64,000 nt of DNA, from the NCBI RefSeq assembly GCF_042675745.1, contig NZ_JBHTJM010000002.1, positions 434,001-498,000 on the forward strand, in the 5' to 3' direction. The position numbers were made by a program, and so were the translations under genes. Position 1 is the stretch's first letter. Each line of letters opens with the position of its first letter. The stretch comes from Pseudofulvibacter geojedonensis (lineage in GTDB: Bacteria; Bacteroidota; Bacteroidia; Flavobacteriales; Flavobacteriaceae). The notes below the pieces were generated by a model. That model saw only the letters and a program-made list of their open reading frames with translations, had not been told where the DNA came from and made no database searches. Positions 16,701-26,100 of this stretch are shown one piece after another.

Positions 16701-18745
16701 GTAGCTATGTTATTATTCCATTCTACCGGAATAGCAGTTCCTTGAATAGTTTTAAAAACTATATCTTCTTTAGTTTTACCATTACTAAATGTCGCTGATG
16801 CTGTTAATTGATCTGTAACCTGCGGTGTATTTGATAAGGCTTTATACAAAGCATTGTAGTTACCACCACTGGCCATTGGTATACTTTCGTATTTATTAAC
16901 AAAGCTATTGTCTTGTATATCCAATCTAAGTTTATCTGTAGCATAAGAACCCGACGGTCCGAAAATTACCGTTACATCTTCAGATGATATTTGAGTAACT
17001 GAACCATTATCTCCTATACCATTTGTATTATCGGCTATTGGAGCACCTCCTTCTGCTTCTGGTCCTAATTCAGTAACATTACCATCTTCATCTACAAGCC
17101 ACTGGTCTCCATTTTCATCTGTAATAACTACTGGCGTATCAACATCTATTGTCGTTTCGTTACCCTCTTCATCTATAATAGTTATATTGCCATTTTCATC
17201 TACAACAACATCAGCTATATCTATTGTATCCGCATCAAATTCTTCAATTTCTCCGTTATCTCCAAAAACATCTTCTATGGCTTCATCTATATCGGCAATG
17301 CCTTCCCAATTAGGGTCATAGGTGGTTTGTACTACACCTTGTATTAATTGGAAATCTGTATTAATTATAATATTTTCAAACTCTACCCTTATTTTGGTAT
17401 CATCTAAATACGGAACACTTATAATTCCCCAACCACTATAAGTTCCATTACCCATACTAGTAACTGCCTTTACAGTAACAGGAAAATCTCCAGCAGTAAA
17501 GACTTCGTTTACTCCTATATTCTGCAATGGATTTTGATTTGAAATTTCTACTTCAGGTAAAACTCCACAATTATAATAAGCAACTTCTTCTTCTGTTGGT
17601 GTTGTAAATTCATAAATATTTGAAAAAGCAAATCCTCCTTGAACAGTACATTCACCCCCTACTCTAAACTCATAAGTAACTCCTGGCTCTAAATTATGAA
17701 TAGTAGCCTGTTGATTATACGCATATATGCTAAACCATTGTGCATTGCTATAATCTTTTTTTCTATATTGAATTTCATATCTTAAATGATCTGAATATGA
17801 CCAAGTAACTTCTACAGTTTGTGAACTTTGTGCTTCAGATAATATAAATTCTGGTGTATCACAATTACCCTCATATTTAAAATGAAATATTTCACTAAAA
17901 CCGTCATTTCTAAATACAGAAGTTTCACTAATACCATCACTAACTAAGGCTCTAACTTGCCAACCATATGTTTTACCCTCTATTAATTGTATATGAGCTG
18001 GGCCATATAATAAAGTGGTTGCAAAAGTTGTTTCTTCATGTAATGGAGGACTGCTTAAAAATGCAGCTTGTGGATCTATTCCAGTATCCCACAACTCCTT
18101 TATAATAAATTCATATTGTACAGCAGTGGCATTTAAATGTCTTGGAGTCCAGTTAAATACAATATTTTGAGGGTTTTGAGCAGTGACAACATCTCCTCTA
18201 AATGGTACATTAAGAATCGGAGGATCATTTAACACTAAAAATGCCAGCAAACAACTTTTTTGAGATATACGTTGCCCCGATAAAGCATCATATACTTCAA
18301 AACAAAAATTATATAATCCGTCAGGTAAAGGTTGATTATATTGACCTGCTGGTAAACCTAATAAATTATTTTGATTAAAATATGGCCGTAAATCTAAATT
18401 AGATAACCTTAAACTTATACCTCCATCTAAAAAAATAGGTGAAGCTCCAGTTACAAAATCTGAGGTTTGAATATTTAACCCCTGACCTTCTATATACATC
18501 TTTAATCGCACCTGCCTACTTAACTCTTGAGTATCTGTAAGTAATAAATTAACAAAAAGTTTCTCTGTAGATGTAGTTTGATAATCAGATAGCTTTAAAC
18601 TGTAAGGAGGTATGAGTTGTGGTGTAACTTGAACTGGATAAATTTGTCCGAATGTTACTCCAGTAAATAATAAACAGCAAATAATAAATAGTTTATAGCT
18701 TACAGTCGACAACATTTTTTTTATGGGGCTTAAAAATTTATTCAT
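13754..18745 (-). CDS. TANFOR-domain surface protein with metzincin-like protease site
   Basis: The 1663-aa protein has a signal peptide to about residue 34. A TANFOR-type N-terminal domain at about 35-195 (PPYSLKLSDY, DGLYNFCFEVYD) is followed by fibronectin-III-like modules to about 385, an acidic DENG/DEEG-repeat stretch at 505-575, and a protease region. That region holds the zinc motif HEIGHGVFGLEH at 855-866 and a downstream Met-turn LMDYGTG at 881-887, which together indicate a metzincin. A long helical tail (about 1250-1663) has a hydrophobic segment near 1510-1530. The tail ends without a recognisable toxin domain, and the next gene supplies an EndoU. TANFOR proteins are a Bacteroidota family of large exported proteins. 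I infer a polymorphic-toxin or surface-delivery role. Confidence 0.78.
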   Translation of the reverse strand: MNKFLSPIKKMLSTVSYKLFIICCLLFTGVTFGQIYPVQVTPQLIPPYSLKLSDYQTTSTEKLFVNLLLTDTQELSRQVRLKMYIEGQGLNIQTSDFVTGASPIFLDGGISLRLSNLDLRPYFNQNNLLGLPAGQYNQPLPDGLYNFCFEVYDALSGQRISQKSCLLAFLVLNDPPILNVPFRGDVVTAQNPQNIVFNWTPRHLNATAVQYEFIIKELWDTGIDPQAAFLSSPPLHEETTFATTLLYGPAHIQLIEGKTYGWQVRALVSDGISETSVFRNDGFSEIFHFKYEGNCDTPEFILSEAQSSQTVEVTWSYSDHLRYEIQYRKKDYSNAQWFSIYAYNQQATIHNLEPGVTYEFRVGGECTVQGGFAFSNIYEFTTPTEEEVAYYNCGVLPEVEISNQNPLQNIGVNEVFTAGDFPVTVKAVTSMGNGTYSGWGIISVPYLDDTKIRVEFENIIINTDFQLIQGVVQTTYDPNWEGIADIDEAIEDVFGDNGEIEEFDADTIDIADVVVDENGNITIIDEEGNETTIDVDTPVVITDENGDQWLVDEDGNVTELGPEAEGGAPIADNTNGIGDNGSVTQISSEDVTVIFGPSGSYATDKLRLDIQDNSFVNKYESIPMASGGNYNALYKALSNTPQVTDQLTASATFSNGKTKEDIVFKTIQGTAIPVEWNNNIATLNLEKQYDFAKDEILATVKPQDSTANYDIAGKANIWHIKQQAVNLTIVPIGSGQNLVNEQLETEINAIYNPVGVHFNITIDEPIAINTSIWDLNSNDKLDVGDSNLLANYTSEQRAIYQYYQSQRQQNGQMYYMFVLGNDVTTTDTAVKGFMPLNRQYGFVFNPSDVARTISHEIGHGVFGLEHPFTEYNIPLSSTDLLMDYGTGIAFTHMDWQKIHAPGLQLYLFQNDEDGELFGRVWLTAEWTPFSFNSTNTSIISDVNSSNVALGAVRKIKHNNIVYTASGNQYISDTGEILPITNENPEENDYVYLYKYNNGCGTNTFHKTKWGYINDKKNQLTNSSFYDESCVDSSGERCIGIGTLITCPENNSENENRCSQFNYYSEIEPVHQQAVTNALSEAINEIQNTSNTLVREKNVFSHIQFTNVSESNFKKEQLEVLEDKLHLLAHYTQDTYMVVTFLKVDNNFKYSNQHITEMAEKALESVDSSGKKIINVIVPCSDYESIFGVGVFNNDVCYNMGYGESQQGLIAQSNPLLFSGSIPKDILNLYKYINKPVNLYANALLADGSLVHLKHQNIQSKIGLPFINGMRLLVSPHYQVLKELKEAIPKHPDKSDYKDAIGQTNWNEYNEAVREFEIQYKIKKEAYDTAVIAARVADKEAVDTKDIDYFIKDENPVELREVFITENTITSENNLQIVYSNYHFSKAEYGGLVSNLGYAFGLFGSLESETHFYKAINERQYIYGTIDAFSLILSPVGLDIIPDTVGLLYATYHGDSFEIGAYTVGIVAVGFTSYASHVYFKLVKNKNSLGETVNYSMKNIDDVLDANQEEVATVVGRSLDNNTNAIDDALNKVRADYGYDVTLVLDDIIDELFGFVDTNFPDWPLDLRNALKSDLQNSNNQMLNLFNQAPLSKKIELGKSWKLLHEMADDIGVVWKTDASLIAKLTDDIIENPGLKNILKNNTDLFNGWKSFRTKYPGEVLCTQ

Positions 18746-18765
18746 TTTTAATATTGTTTTTATAA

Positions 18766-20145
18766 CTACTGCTTTTGTACTTTAATATCTACAATTACAT
18801 ATGAATTCTGTCCATCCTCTACAAAGTCTTTTATTTTTATAGCTCCTTTTCTTTCATCAGGTGTTTCAAACAATATGATTCTAGGCTCTATGGTATTGTC
18901 AAAATCTTGTAATCCTCCTATAGTTTCTTCAATAGTTAACGCGTCTAAAATTGTATCATCTGTCATGCTATCAAACTCGGAAACAGTCATTGATGCAGAA
19001 CAATTACAAGTTTCTATACTGTTTATAAACTTTGTATGATTAGCTCCAGGAATTGCATCAAATGTATAATCTTGAACTTGATTTGGCGAGACAAATTTAT
19101 TGTAAGTAAAATTTTGATTTAAACCATAAAATGCAATATCTATTTCACTTCCATTACTATTATCTACTTCACTATTGGTATACGTCCTTTGCATAGTTGT
19201 TGAAAAAAAAGCCGCTTTAGTATTACTGATATGTGCTGTATTAATACCTATTTCAATATCTGTAAAAGTTCTTAAGTTAGTATTTGGAAGTACTGTAACT
19301 GTTTGAGATATCATTTGTGTTTCTTTTCCATTAGTCGCTTCTAAATTTATAGTATAAGTTCCAGGAGTACTATATGTTACCGTAGGGTTTTCTTCTGTAC
19401 TTGAACTTGGCGTTCCTCCAGTAAAAGTCCATATATAATCGGTAGCACTAATACATGTATTTACCATTGTTAAAGTAACTGGCGCTTCAAAATCATTATC
19501 CTCTAAATTTACATTATAAGAAAAATTAGTTTCTAAATGTGGTGCAACTGTAACAGTTTGCTGTGATTGAAATGTTTCTATACCATTACTAACCTCTAAT
19601 GTTATTATATGATCGCCCGGTGTATTAAATACCACATTATTGGGATGTTGTTGAGTACTCGAAAGGGGCATTCCTTCTTCAAACAACCATTGATATGAGT
19701 CTGCTCCTGTAGTACTATTTGTTAACACTACTTCCATTGGAGGAAAATTATTTATAATATACTCTGCCGTAAAACTCGTCTGTACAGCATCATAAATTGA
19801 AATTTCTTTCTCTTTTACATCAATGCTCCCATCTCTATTAGAAGCCTCCAATCTAATTGTATAATTACCTGGTTGACTATAAATAATCGTTCCTGGATTT
19901 CGATCTGATGATACTTCAGGAATTCCTCCCGGAAAGCTCCAATTGTAGGTATCTGCTCCCTCTGTTATATTTGTTATTCTAACATGTACAGGAACGGAAT
20001 AGTCGTTATTTTCTATTTCTGCATTAAAATCAGTAACTACTGGAACAGCAACTTCTTCTACACAACTTAAAATCATTATCATTACAAACATTAAGGCAAC
20101 AATAAACTTTAATTTAGTTTTTATATTGTTTTTCATTTGCATCAT
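18766..20145 (-). CDS. PKD-repeat lipoprotein
   Basis: The 459-aa protein has a lipoprotein signal (ILSC, Cys28 from the first ATG) and three PKD domains at about residues 35-115, 118-202 and 205-290. Each has the W-x-F-x-G-G and PG-x-Y/H-x-I-x-L-E motifs. A C-terminal domain of about 165 residues that I do not recognise follows. PKD domains are extracellular protein- or glycan-binding modules. The start codon overlaps the stop of the adhesin gene (ATGA), so the two are co-translated. It could be the membrane-anchored partner of the SprB-repeat adhesin. Confidence 0.85.
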   Translation of the reverse strand: MMQMKNNIKTKLKFIVALMFVMIMILSCVEEVAVPVVTDFNAEIENNDYSVPVHVRITNITEGADTYNWSFPGGIPEVSSDRNPGTIIYSQPGNYTIRLEASNRDGSIDVKEKEISIYDAVQTSFTAEYIINNFPPMEVVLTNSTTGADSYQWLFEEGMPLSSTQQHPNNVVFNTPGDHIITLEVSNGIETFQSQQTVTVAPHLETNFSYNVNLEDNDFEAPVTLTMVNTCISATDYIWTFTGGTPSSSTEENPTVTYSTPGTYTINLEATNGKETQMISQTVTVLPNTNLRTFTDIEIGINTAHISNTKAAFFSTTMQRTYTNSEVDNSNGSEIDIAFYGLNQNFTYNKFVSPNQVQDYTFDAIPGANHTKFINSIETCNCSASMTVSEFDSMTDDTILDALTIEETIGGLQDFDNTIEPRIILFETPDERKGAIKIKDFVEDGQNSYVIVDIKVQKQ

Positions 20146-23100
20146 TCAATTACTATTTTTCTAATTTCACTTCCTTTTGGTGTTTCTAATAAAATGACAT
20201 ATAATCCTGAAGCTAAATTTAAACTATAATTAAAAGTATATTCGCTAGAACCGTATACTTGCCTGTCATCAACAGGTATATTAGATATTAAACTATATAT
20301 CCTTACTGAAATGGAAGCGGTTTCTTGTAAATTTACATCTACTGAAAAATTACCATTTGATGGGTTTGGATGCGCATTAAAACTTATAATAAATGGTTCA
20401 TCTGCATCACCAACATCAGGTAAATCCCTGGCTTCTTCTACTATTATTGGCTTAGTATAATCTTGATAACAACTGCCTTGAAAAGACCTCAATGTTACTT
20501 CGTATATACCTGGAATATCAAAACGTAATACTATAGTATTATCTTCTTCTTGAATAATCTCTGCTTCGTTTGGAATAAACCATTGAACATTTTCACTTAC
20601 TGGGTTACTAGTATTAACTAAAATTATATCTTCCTCTGCAAACGCTTGAGTGGTAATTAAAAACTGAGAGTTAATACCTACATTAGATTGCCAAATTTGA
20701 ATAGTATCCGTTATTACACATCCACTAGAAGTAGTTATATTAATAGTATATTCTCCTTGTTGGGTTAATGATACAGTAGGCGAATTACTTGAAAATCCAT
20801 TATCAGAAGTCCAATTATATGTTGCTCCTAAATCTTGTATTGTTACATCTAAATCATGAGATTGACCACTGCATAATGTTCGATCATCTCCTAAATCTAC
20901 AATAACTTCTTCTGCATTTTCTAATATAAAATCTAATTGAACTTCACAACCTAATTGATCTGTAACTATTACACTATACTCCCCTGCACATAAATTTTGA
21001 AGGTAATTCAAATTATCTCCTGTATTCCAATTAATTATATATGGAGATACACCTCCAGAGACAACTAACTCTATTTCGCCTTCGCATACATCATTACATG
21101 TTATTTCGGTAACATTAGATTGTACACTTAAAAGATTCGATGGTGGAGAAACTGTATAAGTTTGAATTAATTCGCAGCCATTCGAATCTGTTACTATAAC
21201 TAAATAGGTTCCTGGAATGACATTATTAATATCTCCTGTATTATCTCCTGTATTCCAACTATATGTATATGGTGCTGTACCACCAGAAACTTGAGTTGTA
21301 ATGGTCCAATCGTTATCTGTACCACATCCAGAATAAGTTGAATCAAAAACAATTGATAAAGCATCCGGTTCTGTTAATTCTATAATACTACTTTGAGTTG
21401 TATTACCATTTTGATCTTCGATAACTACATAGTAACTACCTGCTCCAATATTTTCCATTAAAACATTAGAGCCAATACTAGTAGTATTTCCTACTTCAAA
21501 CCATGAATATAGATATGGTATACCCGTAGTGAATGGAACTCCTCCCATAACTGTAGCAAGTAAACTTCCATTACTATCACCATTACACAATAATACATTT
21601 TGAATTGCAATACTAACTTCTAAAGAACTGGGTTCATTAACTGTAAATGTTTCTGAAATAGAACACAATTGTGCATCTGTAATGATTACTGTATAATTTC
21701 CTGCGGGTATATTCGATAAGACATTTGAAGTTGAGGCTTGTGATACACCTGCCTCATTAACCCAAGAAATTGTATACGGGGAAGTTCCTCCTTCTATAGC
21801 TATATTTATCGTACCATTGGATAATCCAAAACCAGATACATGTGTTATAGTTGTTGAATTAATCTCTAATGTATTTGGCTCAGTAATATCAATATTTATT
21901 ATGTCATTATAAACACATAAATTAGAGTCTCTTACTTGGGCTTCGTAGTTTCCACTTACTAAAACATCCATTAAAGCAGATGTCCCATTAAAGGGTAACC
22001 AAGCACTATATGCTCCAGAATTATATCTAAAACGATACTCATAAACACCTGTTCCTCCTGTTGCATTCAATGTAATACTACCGTTGTTACCTTGATAGCA
22101 AGAAACATTATTAGACACAAAATTTACATCAATTGGAAGTGGTTCGACAACCTCAAATACTGCACTTTGCTCTTGTAATCCATCTGCATTACTTACCACT
22201 ACATAATAAGTTCCTGCTGGGACATTAGATAATATTGGATTATTGGTACCAATTGGTGTATTCGTTATAGCATTATACCAAACAAACTGATTACCACCTG
22301 CACCTCCTATTGTAATGGCCTCAAGTTGTGCATCATTCCCTCCGTTACAACTTATATTTTGAACTTGATTTATATTAGCAATTAACTCACCTGGATTAGC
22401 CAAATTAAAAGAGTCTTGGTGTATACAACCTGCACTATCAGTTATCACTACAGTATATGTACCAATAGGTAAATTAGTAATCAAATTAGTTACACTTGCA
22501 GAATTTAATGTTTGACTTAGTAAAGTGCCTGATTCATTATACCATTCGTAAGTATAATTTGGAACTCCACCAGTAATTTCAACAGATATACTCCCATCTG
22601 AATTGCCAGTTGACGGACGCATTAATGTTACTTGAACAATATCATAAAGCTGAGGTTCTACTACTGTAATTGTTTGCAATACAGAACAGTTATTATCATC
22701 AGAAATGGTAACAGTATAATCTCCTGCAGCTAATCCTGTTATATCTTGATTAACGCTTCCATTACTCCATTGGTAAGTATATACCCCTGTTCCTCCAGAA
22801 ACCATTATATCTATAGCTCCGGTAGATTCTCCATAACATAATACATTTGTTACGGTAATATTAGTAATATTTAATACACTTGGCTCTGTTAATGTTACAT
22901 TAGCTTGTACTTGAATATTATTACTATCAGTTACAATTACATAATAATCTCCCGCCGACACTCCGCTCAGTATTGCATTACTACCAATTAAAGTATTAGT
23001 ATTATCATACCATTCATAATTATAATTATCTCCTGAATTTAAAACCCCTCCAGAACCTATGGCTTCTAAACTACCTACCCCACCATTACAAGCTATCTGC

Positions 23101-26100
23101 GTTTCATTAATAACCACCGACAACTGTGGTGGATTATTTAGTGTGAAACTTTGTTGAATTGTACAATTATTAGCATCCGTAATAACAGCAGTATAAGTTC
23201 CTGCCGGCACATTTGATAGTATTGAAGAGGATTCCGATAAAGGGTTTCCATTACTATCTAACCAAGTATATGTATATCCTGTTGTTCCTCCTACTACAGT
23301 TATATTAACACTTCCATTGGCTAATCCAAACCCTGTTGGGTTGGTTAACGACGAACTAGATATAGCTAAAATAGAACTAGGTTGTGTAATTGTATATGAC
23401 ATAGAAGTACTACAATTATTATTATCAAATACTGTAACCGTATAATTACCAGCAATTAATCCATTAATATCTTCTGTAGTTTCTGTTGTATTCCATTGGT
23501 ATGTATAAGGAGGTATACCACCATTAACAGTAACATCTATTAGTCCTGTATTTTCTCCAAAACATAATACATTTACTTGACTCGATGTAATCCCTAATTC
23601 AGTTGGATGAGTAACTATAATTGTATTAGAAACTTGAATACCATTTTCATCTGTAATAGTTACACCATAAGTTCCTGCTGAAAGATTTGATAGTGTCTGA
23701 CCTGTACCAAGTATGGTTGCACTGTCTGACATATTATACCAAGCATATTGATAAGGCATAACACCTCCATTAACATTAGCTTGAATAGTAGCAATAGTAT
23801 CATTAAAACATAAATTAAATTGTGTCTGAACAGCATCTACAGTTAATAATGCTGGCTCTGTAACAACATAAGTTTCTGTAGTTTGACACATATTATTATC
23901 TGTTATTGTGACTTGGTATGTTCCAGCTACTAATCCTGAAATATCTTGTAAATTACTTATAAGGTTACCTTGACTATCTACCCATTGATATGAATAACTT
24001 GGTGTTCCTCCATTTACAGTTATATCAATAGCACCATTGTTAGTTCCAAACCCAGTTAGAGGTGTTACTGTAGAATTTGTTATTGAAATTGCATTAGAAG
24101 GCTGAGAAACCACTATATTATTTTGTGTGACTTGACAATTATTACTATCTGTTATAACTACATCATACTCTCCAGCTATTAATGTTGATATATCTTGCGT
24201 AGTTTCTCCATTACTCCAGAAATAAGTATAAGGAGGAGAACCTCCAACTATAGTAATATCTATAGTCCCTGTAGTATTACCAAAGCATAAAATATTTGTT
24301 ACAGCAATATTATCTACAGTAAGCTCTGCTGGTTCTGATAATGTAATAGTTTCTTGAACAGTAATACTGTTTGAATCTGTAACCTCTACTAAATATTCAC
24401 CTGCCGATAAATTTGTAATAACATTAGAGGTTATTCCTAACGAAGTTGGTGTTCCTCCATTTACTTCAAACCACTTATAGGTATATGGTGCCACACCTCC
24501 ATTTCCTATAACTTGCAAAGCTCCATTTGAACCTCCAAAACATGATATTGAATTATTAATATTAATTACAGCCGTTAACACTGCTGGCTCTGTTAATGTA
24601 AATACTTCCGAAACAACGCATCCGGAATTACTTGTTGTAAGATTAAAGTTAGCATCTTTAACAATTAATGTATAAGTCCCATCTCCTAAACCAGCTATAT
24701 CTTCTGTTGTTCCAATAGTAGCACTTGTAGCATCTTGCCATTCGTATGTATAAGGAGGTGTACCTCCTTGAACAGTTACGTTAATACTTCCGTCCGTAGC
24801 CATATTTGCAGATGGATTATTTACTGAATTAGAAATAATCGTTAAAGCATTTGCTGGTTCAGTAATAGTAATAACTTGTATAGCCTTACATCCTCTATTA
24901 TCTGTCACTGTTATAGTATAATCTCCAGGCCCCAAATTATTAACATCCTCACTCGTAGAAATTTGTGTACCTGAAGCATCTTTCCATTGATACGTATAGG
25001 TTGGTGTACCTCCTGATACGGTTATATCTATACTCCCTGTAACACTTCCCTTGCAGAAAATATCTTGCTTGGTAAAATTCAGCTCTAATAAATCTGGCTG
25101 TAATAAAGATATTGTATCAAAAACCTGGATTCCATTATTATCTGTTATAACAACCTGATAAAGTCCAGCTGACAAACTAGTAGCTGTAGCTGTATTTTGT
25201 CCAATACTCACAAATCCACTTCCATTATGTACAAACCACTCATAATTATAGCCCCCCGTAGGCAATTGAACACCTCCTACAGGATTTGCCGTAAGTTGGC
25301 CATTACTAAATGGATCATTTTGTGTATTACTATTATTACACGATATTGGATTGTCTAAATTAATTGATACTGATAATGGATCAGGGTCATTAATAACTAA
25401 ACTACTATTAATAACTGTACAATTAGTATTATTTCCAGCTATTCCATAGTTATTATCTTGAATTGTTAAATAATATGTTCCCTCTCCTAAATTATTAAGT
25501 GTTAACTGGTAATTATTAGCATTAACAACTGCTGATACTTGAGCTACTAAATTAGTATTAGACGAATCTTGCCATAAAAATGTATAACTACCATCTGACA
25601 AAGGTGTACCTCCTGTAATCGTAGCTTGTATCCAACCGTCTGTTGCGCCATCTGTAGTAGGCTCAGAAAAGTTATAACTAATATTTAAAGGTATAGTTGG
25701 CTGATTTATAGTTATAGATGCTTGGGCTTGACAACCTCTAGCATCTGTAATTGAAACTGAATAATTTCCTGCAACCAAATTAGATAAATCTTCTGTAGTA
25801 CTACCTGTGTTCCATAATATATTATAAGGCCCTGTACCACCTGTAATAGTAGCATCTATGCTTCCGTCTGTACCATTATTACAAAATACATCGGTCTTAA
25901 CTAAACTTACTTGTAACAAAGTTGGTTCAGAAATTATCAAACCATTTCCATTAACTTTAGAATCTACTACTATACCATTAGCATCTTCTACTCTTACAGC
26001 ATATTCGCCAGCACTTACATTGGTTAATTGATTTGTTGTTTCTCCTGATAGTACTTGCCAAACTCCTGCTCCATCTTTCTTTTCCCAAGTATAAATATAT

